In this document: piece after piece, positions 42,984 to 52,710 of the stretch | Layout: each line of letters starts with the position of its first letter | Numbering within the stretch: position 1 is the stretch's first letter | Assembly (NCBI GenBank): GCA_902525355.1 | Contig: CABZGO010000003.1 | Span: 20,666 to 84,665, forward strand | Direction of reading: 5' to 3' | From: an uncultured Pelagibacteraceae bacterium | GTDB taxonomy: Bacteria > Pseudomonadota > Alphaproteobacteria > Pelagibacterales > Pelagibacteraceae | Length of the DNA: 64,000 nt | The notes under the pieces: model-generated | What the model was told of the DNA's origin: nothing | The model's database searches: none | Seen by the model: the letters and a program-made list of their open reading frames with translations, nothing else | Position numbers and translations under genes: made by a program

Positions 42984-44142
42984 ATTATCAGATAAAATTG
43001 TCTTTAACTCACTTAAATTTATTAAACATGGAAATTTAAAAATAACAAACCATGATGGAAAAGAATATAACTTCGGAAATAGTAATGAAAGGTTAATTGC
43101 TGATCTAAAAATAAATAAACCAGGGCTAACTTTTAAAATTATCAAAAATGGAAGTATAGGTCTGGCAGAAGCATATATGGATAATTATTTTGAGACAAAT
43201 AATTTAACTAATCTTATAGAGCTAGCAGCAAAAAATATAAAAATAGTTCATAAATTTTCTGGCTCTTTCGATCTTTCAATATTAAATAAAATCAAAGGTT
43301 TGTTTATTAAAAATAATAAATCTAGAAGTAAAGAAAACATTAGAAAGCATTACGATTTAGGGAATGAATTTTTCTCATTATGGCTTGATAAAACTCTAAC
43401 CTATTCAAGTGCAATTTTTGACGATAGTAATGATTTGGAAAAAGCTCAATTAAATAAATATAAAAAACTTTCAAATCTTGTTAAACCTAAATCAGGCGAT
43501 AAGATGCTTGAGATTGGTTGTGGTTGGGGAGGATTTGCAGAATATATTGGAAAAAATTATGACGTAAATTTAGATTGTATAACAATCTCCCAAAAACAAT
43601 ACGAATATTCAAAAGAAAGAATTCACAAAGAAGGTTTGAATGAAAAAATAAATATACAAATGTTAGATTTTAGAGATGTAAAAAATAATTACAATTCAAT
43701 AGCTTCTATAGAAATGATAGAAGCCGTAGGACAGAGTTATTTAAAAAAATATTTTAATACTATTAAAGAGAACTTAGTCGAAGGCGGAACAGCAGCCATA
43801 CAATCAATTACTATAGATGACTCCATCTATGATAGATATAAAAGTAAAACTGATTTTATTCAAAAATATATTTTTCCTGGTGGTTTTTTACCTAGTAAAA
43901 ATGAGTTAGTAAATCTAGCAAACCAAACTGGACTTAAGTTTGAGAATTGCAATTCTTATGGTGATCATTACTCAAATACATTAAATATTTGGAGAGAAGA
44001 GTTCTTAGAAAAATGGGAACAAATTTCATCTCAAGGCTTCGATAATACTTTTAAAAGAATGTGGAATTTTTACTTATCTTATTGTGAAGCAGGTTTTAAA
44101 TCTAAAAATATAGACTTAATCCAATTTGCTCTTCAAAAATAA
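42970..44142 (+). CDS. cyclopropane-fatty-acyl-phospholipid synthase family methyltransferase
   Basis: NIRKHYDLGNEFFSLWLDKTLTYSSAIF, LEIGCGWGGFAEYI. Confidence 0.92.
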   Translation: MNLNKLSDKIVFNSLKFIKHGNLKITNHDGKEYNFGNSNERLIADLKINKPGLTFKIIKNGSIGLAEAYMDNYFETNNLTNLIELAAKNIKIVHKFSGSFDLSILNKIKGLFIKNNKSRSKENIRKHYDLGNEFFSLWLDKTLTYSSAIFDDSNDLEKAQLNKYKKLSNLVKPKSGDKMLEIGCGWGGFAEYIGKNYDVNLDCITISQKQYEYSKERIHKEGLNEKINIQMLDFRDVKNNYNSIASIEMIEAVGQSYLKKYFNTIKENLVEGGTAAIQSITIDDSIYDRYKSKTDFIQKYIFPGGFLPSKNELVNLANQTGLKFENCNSYGDHYSNTLNIWREEFLEKWEQISSQGFDNTFKRMWNFYLSYCEAGFKSKNIDLIQFALQK

Positions 44143-44150
44143 ATAATACG

Positions 44151-44687
44151 ATGAAAATTAAATATTTCTTATTGATAATAATTACAGTATTGATTACAAG
44201 TTGTTCATCAAACCAAGCAATGAAACCAGAAGATTTCAAAAACCAAAAACCTAGATTGATAATAGAAGAGTATTTATCTGGAAATGTAAAAGCATGGGGG
44301 ATTTTACAAAATAGATCAGGTAAAGTGACAAGACAATTTTCTGCAGACCTGGATGGAAAGTGGGACGGAAAACAATTGATACTTGATGAAAAGTTTGTTT
44401 GGAATGATGGAGAAATTCAAAATAGACAATGGACAATCAATAAAATCGATGAACATAACTATGAAGGGACTGCTGGAGATGTAGTTGGAACTGCAAAAGG
44501 TTTCTCTTATGGTCCTGCATTTAAATTTGAATATGTTCTGTTAGTTCCGGTTAAGGGAAGAGAAATGAAAATAACTTTTGATGATTGGATTTTCATGCAA
44601 GATGAGAGAGTAGCAATTAATAGAGCAAAAATGACAAAGTTTGGTATTAAAGTTGCAGAATTAACTGTAATGTTTGTTAAAGATTAA
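44151..44687 (+). CDS. DUF3833 lipoprotein
   Basis: Lipobox (LITSCSS); EDFKNQKPRLIIEEYLSGNVKAWGILQNRSGKVTRQF. Confidence 0.85.
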   Translation: MKIKYFLLIIITVLITSCSSNQAMKPEDFKNQKPRLIIEEYLSGNVKAWGILQNRSGKVTRQFSADLDGKWDGKQLILDEKFVWNDGEIQNRQWTINKIDEHNYEGTAGDVVGTAKGFSYGPAFKFEYVLLVPVKGREMKITFDDWIFMQDERVAINRAKMTKFGIKVAELTVMFVKD

Positions 44688-44689
44688 AC

Positions 44690-45445
44690 TTATTTTTTTT
44701 GAAGCTTCGTCATTTTTCTTATCAAATATAAGTAAATCCCATTTGGCAAAATTTTAAAAAATTTTAATATTAAAAATAAACTTCTAGGAAAAGCTATTTC
44801 AAATGAATTTTTATTTATTAAACCATCATAAATCTGTTCAGCTGCATATTGTGTAGTTTTTAAAAATGGCATTTTAAAAGTGTTTTTATCTGTTAATCTT
44901 GTTTTAATAAACCCAGGACTGACCAGACAAATACGAACATCGTATCTTTGAAAATCAAGATATAAACTTTCTGCTAAATTAATTAGAGCAGCTTTTGCGG
45001 GCCCATAGGCGGTTGAATTTGGCAATCCTCTGTATCCTGCAGTAGAAGATACAATTGATATGACACCTTGCCTTTTTTCTTTGTAATATTTTTCAACAGC
45101 TTTAATACAATTTATGGTTCCAATATAATTCACATTTGTAACATCAATTATATTCTGAAGATCAAAATCCTTCTCTTTTTCAGGCTCATATATTGCAGTA
45201 GAAAAAAAACAAATATCAACCTTATTGTATTTCTCCACAATAGTTTTAAAAACTGAATCACATGCTTCATAATCAACGATATCTAATTTCAAATAATCAA
45301 TATTTTCATTTTTATCTGAAATATCTTTTAAAACTTCTTCACGTCTTGATGATATAATTACCTGCCATCCTTTATTTGCAAACTTTAATGCAACTGCTTT
45401 TCCTATTCCACTGCTGCCCCCAGTTATCCAAATTACTTTTTTCAT
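44690..45445 (-). CDS. SDR family oxidoreductase
   Basis: IWITGGSSGIGKAVALKFANKGW; YGPAKAAL. Confidence 0.9.
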   Translation of the reverse strand: MKKVIWITGGSSGIGKAVALKFANKGWQVIISSRREEVLKDISDKNENIDYLKLDIVDYEACDSVFKTIVEKYNKVDICFFSTAIYEPEKEKDFDLQNIIDVTNVNYIGTINCIKAVEKYYKEKRQGVISIVSSTAGYRGLPNSTAYGPAKAALINLAESLYLDFQRYDVRICLVSPGFIKTRLTDKNTFKMPFLKTTQYAAEQIYDGLINKNSFEIAFPRSLFLILKFFKILPNGIYLYLIRKMTKLQKK

Positions 45446-45483
45446 CTATTTTTCATTGTTTTATCACATAAAATTTTATCGAC

Positions 45484-45777
45484 ATGCGACAAGAATTGAA
45501 TAGTATTAATTATATTGAGAACTATATCAACCATATGTTCAAAATTATAATCATATATGAGTTAATTTTCGTCGCGTTTTGGAATATTCTTTATTATTCT
45601 AACTCTGGAGTAGAGAACTGGTTCCAAGAAAAAATTTTGACAGCCATCTTTGTGTTTCTATCTACTATGGCTTTAGGACTAACTTTAATTTATGTGATTT
45701 ATTATAGTTTAAAAATTACGGGGCTATCAAAAATCTTAAAGTCACTTAAAGATCCTAGAAAAAGCAATACACAATAA
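45484..45777 (+). CDS. small two-TM hypothetical protein
   Basis: 97-aa ORF with two hydrophobic segments. Confidence 0.5.
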   Translation: MRQELNSINYIENYINHMFKIIIIYELIFVAFWNILYYSNSGVENWFQEKILTAIFVFLSTMALGLTLIYVIYYSLKITGLSKILKSLKDPRKSNTQ

Positions 45778-45906
45778 TTAATTACTAGAGGCGCATCTCT
45801 TAGAGCAATACTTAACTTTTTCCCAATTAAGTTTCCATTTTTTTCTCCAAGAAAAAGGCTTGTTACAAACTTTGCATACCTTAGTTGGTAGGTTTTGTTT
45901 TTTCAT
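45778..45906 (-). CDS. DUF2256 zinc-finger-like small protein (42 aa), not in ORF track
   Basis: [42 protein letters not shown]; matches DUF2256 pattern CxxC..FxWRKKW..W..VKYCSxRC. Confidence 0.85.
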   Translation of the reverse strand: MKKQNLPTKVCKVCNKPFSWRKKWKLNWEKVKYCSKRCASSN

Positions 45907-46252
45907 TTAATTGTTTTCTGTTTTTTAAAAATAAGAAAAACGCAGCAATTTCGTATATATAATGAAAAATAATAAATAAGGGTTTTATTGAAAAAATTTT
46001 AGATAGGATTTTATATTTTGGTATTTTTGACCAAATTATAATAAATGCTTTAGCACCTCCAATAACTTCACCATCATTTATTACATGCAACCTTCTAAGC
46101 AACTCTTTTTGCGACTTAGATGTTATTTTTATAGCCTCATCATTATTTGTAATATCTATCCACTCCAAATCACTATTTGCAATTTTTTTATAATGATTTA
46201 TTTCCATTCTACAAATATTGCAAGAATCGTTAAAATAAACTTTAATTCCCAT
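45881..46252 (-). CDS. DCC family thiol-disulfide oxidoreductase-like protein (DUF393)
   Basis: [20 protein letters not shown]. Confidence 0.85.
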   Translation of the reverse strand: MGIKVYFNDSCNICRMEINHYKKIANSDLEWIDITNNDEAIKITSKSQKELLRRLHVINDGEVIGGAKAFIIIWSKIPKYKILSKIFSIKPLFIIFHYIYEIAAFFLFLKNRKQLNEKTKPTN

Positions 46253-47738
46253 AAGTATTATCTTTAATGAATTTATTTGCTTCTGATAATATTAATTTTT
46301 TTCTATCTTCTTTCATTTTATCAAAAATTCTTACCATCATAGACAACCTTGGATTTTTCAAAAAAAATTTTCTATTTCTATCTATGAAACGCCAATAAAG
46401 ACCATCCATAACATTACACCAGTTGCCCCTTTTAAAATCCATCATTTTCATAAAATAACTTGATCCACAGATATAAGGCTTAGTTGCGAAAATTCCACCA
46501 TCACTAAACAAACCCATTCCATAAACATTTGGAACCATAACCCAATCAGATGAGTCCACAAACATTTCCATGAACCATTTATAAACTGATTTTGGTTCAA
46601 CTTCGCATAAATTCATAATATTTGACAATATCATTAATCTTTCAATGTGGTGCGACCAACCAAATTTGTCAGCATTTTTAATTGCATGATCTAAAGGATC
46701 CAAACCAGTGCTGCCATCATAGAATGTATCTTTCATTTTTCTATTATGTTTAAAGAAATTTCCACTTTCCATTTCTTTACTATAATTTTGATATATTCCT
46801 CTCATAAACTCTCTCCAACCAATTATTTGTCTTATATAACCTTCTAAAGAATTTAGTCTCACACTCTTACTATGGTGATAAGTCATTATTTTTTGAATGA
46901 TAATGTCTGGAGTTATTAAACCTAGATTTAAATACGGACTAAGAGCACTGTGAAATAAAATATTATTCTTTTGATCAACAGCATCTTCGTAATCACCAAA
47001 TAGGTTTAACTTATCTTTAATAAAAAAATCTAATAATTTTGAAATATCTTTATATTCAGTTGCAAACCAAAATTTTTTGGTATCACCTGGATGTTTACAA
47101 AATAATTTTTCAATAATTGGTTTTAAACTTTTTGTATGTTTAGTTTCTTTAATTTCTGGAAATTTTGGTATTAAGATATTTTTTGGCAGTTTTTTTCTAT
47201 TATCTTCATCAAAACTCCATTTTCCTCCCTCTGGTGTACCATCTTTGTTTAACAAAATATTTAATCTTTCTCGCTTTTCTTTATAAAACTTTGCCATAAA
47301 GGGTTTTTTTGTTTTTGATAAATATTTTTTAAAATCTTCACGACTATCTAAAAACATTGGTGATCGAATTATATTCCACTGAATATTTTGTTTTTTTAAA
47401 AAATTATTTATTTTTGTTTCAAAAAATTTATCCTCTATTTCAAAACTAGTTACTTCTTTTATCTTATTAATCTTTAACAATTTTTCTAATTTCTTCGTAT
47501 AGTCCTTTTTAAAATCAGTAGAATCAATTTTTGAGTAATTAAGCTTAAATTTATTTTCCTTCAATTTATCCGCATAAGATCTCATTGAAGATAAAAATAG
47601 TAGAATTTTTAATTTATGATGTCTTTCATATGTACATAATTGGTAGTCTTCTGACATAAAAAATAGGTGGTCTTTTTTGAAGCGGTCGAGGTTTTTTAAT
47701 GGAAATAACTGATTTCCAAGTATAAAAAATAATTTCAT
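46242..47738 (-). CDS. cryptochrome/photolyase-related protein (DPRP / PhrB-like)
   Basis: LGNQLFPL..LFFMSEDYQLC; GWREFMRGIYQNY, WSHHIERLMILSNIMNL, DSSDWVMVPNVYGMGLFSDGG. Confidence 0.9.
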   Translation of the reverse strand: MKLFFILGNQLFPLKNLDRFKKDHLFFMSEDYQLCTYERHHKLKILLFLSSMRSYADKLKENKFKLNYSKIDSTDFKKDYTKKLEKLLKINKIKEVTSFEIEDKFFETKINNFLKKQNIQWNIIRSPMFLDSREDFKKYLSKTKKPFMAKFYKEKRERLNILLNKDGTPEGGKWSFDEDNRKKLPKNILIPKFPEIKETKHTKSLKPIIEKLFCKHPGDTKKFWFATEYKDISKLLDFFIKDKLNLFGDYEDAVDQKNNILFHSALSPYLNLGLITPDIIIQKIMTYHHSKSVRLNSLEGYIRQIIGWREFMRGIYQNYSKEMESGNFFKHNRKMKDTFYDGSTGLDPLDHAIKNADKFGWSHHIERLMILSNIMNLCEVEPKSVYKWFMEMFVDSSDWVMVPNVYGMGLFSDGGIFATKPYICGSSYFMKMMDFKRGNWCNVMDGLYWRFIDRNRKFFLKNPRLSMMVRIFDKMKEDRKKLILSEANKFIKDNTYGN

Positions 47739-47748
47739 TAATTATTAT

Positions 47749-48459
47749 ATGTCAGAAAAATATCTAATTGTCGGTGCGACAGGTTCTATCGGATCCAATT
47801 TAGCAGAGCAAATGTATTCTTCTGGTAAAGAAATTCATTTAGTTGGAAGAGATGAAAGTCAACTTAAAAATTTAGCTGAGAAATTGAACTCTTCTTATAC
47901 TGTGGCAGATGTATTACAAGAGGGGTTCGTGGATACAATTAAATCAGACATATCAGAAATCAAAGGTGTAGCATATTGTGTTGGGTCTATAGATTTGAAG
48001 CCTTTAAAGATGGCAACTGAGAATGATTTCAATAAATGTATGAAACTTAATTTTTATTCTGCGGTAGACTTAATCAAAGGATATCAAGATAACCTAAAAC
48101 AAAATAATGGTTCAATTGTTTTATTTTCAACAGTTGCAGCTCAAAGAGGTTTTACAAATCATTCAATAATAGCATCAACCAAAGCGGCTATTGAGGGACT
48201 AACTGTATCATTAGCAGCTGAATTTGCTCCAAACATAAGAGTTAATAGTGTTGCTCTAAGTTTAACTAATTCTAAGATAGCTCAACCAATGTTAAAAAAT
48301 ACAGCAATTGCTCAAGGAATAGCTAAAGCCCACCCACTTAAAAGACTAGGTGAGGGTAAAGATGGAGCAGCTTTGGCAAAATTTTTACTTACCGAGGAAA
48401 GTTCCTGGGTAACGGGTCAAATAATTGCAGTTGATGGTGGAAGATCAAAACTTTCATAA
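47749..48459 (+). CDS. SDR family oxidoreductase
   Basis: YLIVGATGSIGSNLAEQMYSSGKEIHLVGRDE; GQIIAVDGGRSKLS. Confidence 0.9.
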   Translation: MSEKYLIVGATGSIGSNLAEQMYSSGKEIHLVGRDESQLKNLAEKLNSSYTVADVLQEGFVDTIKSDISEIKGVAYCVGSIDLKPLKMATENDFNKCMKLNFYSAVDLIKGYQDNLKQNNGSIVLFSTVAAQRGFTNHSIIASTKAAIEGLTVSLAAEFAPNIRVNSVALSLTNSKIAQPMLKNTAIAQGIAKAHPLKRLGEGKDGAALAKFLLTEESSWVTGQIIAVDGGRSKLS

Positions 48460-48460
48460 A

Positions 48461-49525
48461 GTGAAAAAAATAATATACGTTTTAATTCTTTTTTTCGTAT
48501 TTGCCTCAAAATCGTATTCACAAAACTTTAAATTAGAAAAATTAGTTAACCTAGATTCACCTTGGGGATCCTCTTTTATTAATAGTAATGAAATAATAAT
48601 TACAGAAAAAAGCGGCAAAATAAAAATTGTAAATATTTTATCTAGAGAAGTTCAAGAAATTAGTCATCAACTTAACTTTGTTGTCCATGGTCAAGGAGGC
48701 TTATTAGATATTATTCATAAAGACAATAATATTTGGATTTCATATACTGAAGATAGAGGTGGATATAAAACTAGCACTTCTATTGCAAAAGCAAAATTTA
48801 ATAGGAAACAATTAAACTTTAAAAATATTTTTCAAGCAAATCCCCCAATAGACTCTGGTTATCATTTTGGATCAAGATTAGTTATCAAAGATAATTTTAT
48901 ATTTGCATCTGCGGGTGAGAGAGGACAAGGTATGATTGCACAAGACGCCTCAAAGCATCCAGGTAGTATTATAAGAATTCATTTAGATGGAAGTATACCA
49001 AAAGATAATCCAAAGTTTGAGGGTATGGTAGATTGGTTGCCAGAGATTTATCAAATTGGAATTAGAAATCCTCAAGGGATGGCACTTTCTGAATTTGATG
49101 GAAAAGTTTACATGAGTAATCATGGGGCAAAAGGTGGAGATTGGTTCGGAGAAGTTAAAAAAGGTGAAAATTATGGATGGAAAATTTTAGGATGGGGAGG
49201 AACCAATTATTCTGGAATTCCAATTGGCCCAAAATGGAAACCTGGATTTACAAAAGCTATTCAATATTGGGTACCCTCAATAGCAACTAGCGCAATAACT
49301 ATTTATAAAGGTGACGAGTTTAATGAGTGGAATAGTCATGCTTTAATCACTTCTTTAAAAGATAAATCCTTAAGAAAACTGATATTTGATGACTTATCAA
49401 ATGTAAAAGAAGAGGTTATTTTTAAAAATAAAATTGGAAGAATTAGAGACATTCAAGTGCATCCCTCTAACGGAAAAATTTATTTTTTATCTCAAGATGC
49501 TTTATGGTTAATGCAAAGAAAATAG
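48461..49525 (+). CDS. exported PQQ-dependent sugar dehydrogenase-like (GSDH) protein
   Basis: GQGGLLDIIHKDNNIWISY..YQIGIRNPQGMALSEFDGKVYMSNHGAKGGDWFGEVKKGENYGW; signal peptide fits GTG 48461. Confidence 0.88.
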   Translation: MKKIIYVLILFFVFASKSYSQNFKLEKLVNLDSPWGSSFINSNEIIITEKSGKIKIVNILSREVQEISHQLNFVVHGQGGLLDIIHKDNNIWISYTEDRGGYKTSTSIAKAKFNRKQLNFKNIFQANPPIDSGYHFGSRLVIKDNFIFASAGERGQGMIAQDASKHPGSIIRIHLDGSIPKDNPKFEGMVDWLPEIYQIGIRNPQGMALSEFDGKVYMSNHGAKGGDWFGEVKKGENYGWKILGWGGTNYSGIPIGPKWKPGFTKAIQYWVPSIATSAITIYKGDEFNEWNSHALITSLKDKSLRKLIFDDLSNVKEEVIFKNKIGRIRDIQVHPSNGKIYFLSQDALWLMQRK

Positions 49526-49540
49526 TATATATTAAAATTT

Positions 49541-50645
49541 ATGGATGATGTCGTCATAGTTGGTGGAGGTATAATAGGCGCTGCTACTGCATACTTTTTA
49601 TCAATGGAAGGTAGAAAAGTTAAGGTAATTGAGAGAGACCCTACATATAAGACTGCCTCATTTCCTTTGTCTTTAGGTGGATTTAGAAGACAATTTTTTC
49701 AAAAAGAAAATATACTTTTAGGTAAGTTTGCTAGAGAATTCATTTTTAAAATACCAGAATTGTTAAAAACAAAAAAAAATCCAAACCCAACGGCAAGCAT
49801 GGTTCCTAATGGATACCTTTTAATGTTTGGACCAGAACATGCAGAGGAACAATATAAAGCTTTGGAAAATCATAGAGAATGCGATGCTGGTACAAAAAAT
49901 ATTAAAGGTTCAGAATTAAATAAAATTTTTCCATATATAAATAACGAAGGTATAGAAACAGCTACATATACTGATAATAAAAGTGAAGGTTGGATTGATC
50001 CTTTTATGTTTCATAGTGCTTTAAAAAAGTAAAGCAATTGAGTTAGGCGCAGAGTTTCTTAAAGGTGAGGTTAAAAATTTGTCTGAGATAAATGCAAAAA
50101 CTATCATTTCAGCAGCAGGATGTTGGACTAAAGAATTGTTATCAGATATTCCAGTTGAACCACAAAAGCACACTGTGTTTCGAGTTAAATGTCCAAAACA
50201 TTTTCCTGATATGCCACTAACTGGAGATTTAACAACAGGTGTATATTGGAGACCAGAGGGTAAAGAGTTCTTAGCAGGTTCACCTATATCTGTATTTGAT
50301 GCGAAAGATTTAGAACCAGCATGGAATGATTTTGAAGAACTAGTTTGGCCTGCTCTGGCAAAAAGAGTTCCAGCCTTTGAAGAACTAAAATTAACCGGTG
50401 GTTGGGCAGGATTTTATGATTGTAATAAACTTGATAACAACGCTGTTGTAGGCAAACATCCAAAATATGACAATGTTTATTTAGCCTCTGGTTTCACTGG
50501 AAGAGGTTTGATGCAGGCACCAGGTATTGGAAGAGCTCTAACTGAATTGATCACAACAGGTAGCTATCAATCAATAGATATAAGTGTTTTTGACGTAGAA
50601 AGAGTTTTAAAAAGCAATGCTAGACCAGAACCTTACGTTTTATAA
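49541..50645 (+). pseudogene. FAD-dependent (DAO-family) oxidoreductase split by a frameshift
   Basis: ORF 49541..50032 (GGGIIGAATAYFLSMEG) and in-order C-terminal ORF ending 50645; frame rejoins if one A of the A6 run 50023-50028 is removed. Confidence 0.75.
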
Positions 50646-50819
50646 TTTTTTAATATAAACTCCTAGTATTCCGTTAAATATAGATACAGCTAATATCAAT
50701 AATTGTCCTTTAAACGAGTAAAATTCAAAGGATGGATAAAAACTTATGCCAATCGAAAAAAAAAGATAAGTTAATACAAATGGCCGATAAGATTTTTTTA
50801 TAAAATTTAAAATTTTCAC
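50640..50819 (-). CDS. 59-aa small membrane protein, GTG start, not in ORF track
   Basis: MKILNFIKKSYRPFVLTYLFFSIGISFYPSFEFYSFKGQLLILAVSIFNGILGVYIKKL; start directly abuts stop of upstream EamA gene. Confidence 0.5.
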   Translation of the reverse strand: MKILNFIKKSYRPFVLTYLFFSIGISFYPSFEFYSFKGQLLILAVSIFNGILGVYIKKL

Positions 50820-51668
50820 TTACTTTCTAGTTGCAATATAAACGCCAATTGTTGCAAGTATAAATCCTGCTATATCAATATTAGATAACTTTTCTCCTAA
50901 AAATAAATAGGCCATCAAAGCTGTTGTAGGTGGGACTAGAAAAAATAATGTTGAAGTTTTACTTACTGAACCTGCTTTTATTAAAAACATTAAAATTGTA
51001 AAGGCTCCAAACGACACTAGAATAATCTGATGTGTCATCCCTAATAAAAATCCTGTTGTAAAATTTATATAAGGAGTTTCAAATATTGATATTAAAATTA
51101 AATTAAAAGAACAGCCCCCAAAAGCTTGAAATCCATTATTAACTGATAATGGGACATTACCACTTAGTTTTTTTTGCCACAAGGTTCCTGTAGTGATTGC
51201 AGCAAGGGCAATAAAACAAGTTACTAATCCATCTTTAGGAAACTCTTCTCCAAAATCTACTCCAAGTACTAGCAAAGAGCCTACAAAACCAAAAACAATA
51301 CCAACCCACTGCCTCCATCCTATTACCTCTTTATAGATTGGTCCTGATAATAAATTAGTTAATATCGGTTGAAGAGTAACAATTAATGCTACAACACTTG
51401 CAGGAACTCCTACATGAAAAGCGTACCAACAACCGCCAAGATATAATCCATGAAATAATACGCCGGTGGTTATGCTTTCTAATATATATCTCACTTTTGT
51501 AAAAATTATCTCTTTTTTAAGTAATGCGAATAAGAAGAAACCTATTGTTACAATTCCAAATCTAAAGGCAAGTGCTGCAAAAGGTGATGCATTCTGAACT
51601 ATAATATCACCTGAGATGAATGCAGATGACCATAGCAATATAAATAGTAAAGGAAATGTTTTAATCAT
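50820..51668 (-). CDS. EamA/DMT family transporter
   Basis: LPLLFILLWSSAFISGDIIVQNASPFAALAFRF; ten-TM pattern. Confidence 0.88.
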   Translation of the reverse strand: MIKTFPLLFILLWSSAFISGDIIVQNASPFAALAFRFGIVTIGFFLFALLKKEIIFTKVRYILESITTGVLFHGLYLGGCWYAFHVGVPASVVALIVTLQPILTNLLSGPIYKEVIGWRQWVGIVFGFVGSLLVLGVDFGEEFPKDGLVTCFIALAAITTGTLWQKKLSGNVPLSVNNGFQAFGGCSFNLILISIFETPYINFTTGFLLGMTHQIILVSFGAFTILMFLIKAGSVSKTSTLFFLVPPTTALMAYLFLGEKLSNIDIAGFILATIGVYIATRK

Positions 51669-51701
51669 TTATTGAGGATTTTAAGTCACAAAATTTCTAA
51701 A

Positions 51702-52709
51702 CTAAATTTTGACAAGCATTTTGCCAATATTTTTACCGTTTAATAAATCAATAAATGACTTTGGAGCATTCTCTATTCCTTCGTAGATAGTTTCTTTAAA
51801 TTTTATTTTACCATCCGCCAACCATTTTGACATTTCAGTTTCAAATGACTCTCTTTCATTATCGTGATCAAAAATAAGAAATCCTTTAATTGTAAGTCTT
51901 TTTACTAAAACATAAGCCATATTTTTCAAACCGGATCCAGGATTTGTTGCATTCATCTGTGAAATTCTTCCACAAATCACAATACGACCATATGTTTTCA
52001 TTTGGAAAATAGCGGACTCTAAAAAGTCTCCACCAACATTATCAAAATAAAGATCAAAACCATCAGGACAAATTTCCTTGAAATGTAATACAAGGTTTTC
52101 TACTTTCTTATAATTAAAAGCATGATCAACTTTTAATTCATTTTTTAACCAATCAACTTTTTCATCAGACCCTGTGCTTGCAATAACTTTACAACCAAGA
52201 TTTTTTGCAATTTGGCAAACTGTAGATCCAACACTACCTCCAGCAGAGGAGACTAATATAGTTTGCCCAGATTTCAATTCTCCATGTTTGAAAAGTCCAA
52301 TGTAAGCTGTATGACCTGTCATTCCAAGTGGACCCAAGTATGACTGTATAGGTATATCAATTGGTTTTAATTTCTTTAATTCATCAGAACTACAAACAAA
52401 TTTATCTCTCATACCAAGACTGCTGAATACTAAATCTCCAACACTAAAATTTTTATTATTTGAGAGTTCTACTTTACCAATTGCATACCCTTCCATTTCT
52501 TCACCAATTTTAAATGGTGGTTTATAATTTTTTCTCTCAGTCATTCTTGCACGCATGTATGGATCAACTGATATCCATGAATTTGATACTAAAATATTTT
52601 TTTCATCATTAATTGAAATTTCTTTTGACTTTATTTCAAAATCTGTCTCTTGTGGTAAGCCGGTTGGAATATAATTTTTTAATGATACGTATTTACTAAC
52701 AACAGACAT
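51702..52709 (-). CDS. MDR-family NADP-dependent oxidoreductase
   Basis: WISVDPYMRARM, GMTGHTAYIGLFKHGELKSGQTILVSSAGGSVGSTVCQIAKNLGCKV. Confidence 0.9.
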   Translation of the reverse strand: MSVVSKYVSLKNYIPTGLPQETDFEIKSKEISINDEKNILVSNSWISVDPYMRARMTERKNYKPPFKIGEEMEGYAIGKVELSNNKNFSVGDLVFSSLGMRDKFVCSSDELKKLKPIDIPIQSYLGPLGMTGHTAYIGLFKHGELKSGQTILVSSAGGSVGSTVCQIAKNLGCKVIASTGSDEKVDWLKNELKVDHAFNYKKVENLVLHFKEICPDGFDLYFDNVGGDFLESAIFQMKTYGRIVICGRISQMNATNPGSGLKNMAYVLVKRLTIKGFLIFDHDNERESFETEMSKWLADGKIKFKETIYEGIENAPKSFIDLLNGKNIGKMLVKI

Positions 52710-52710
52710 T

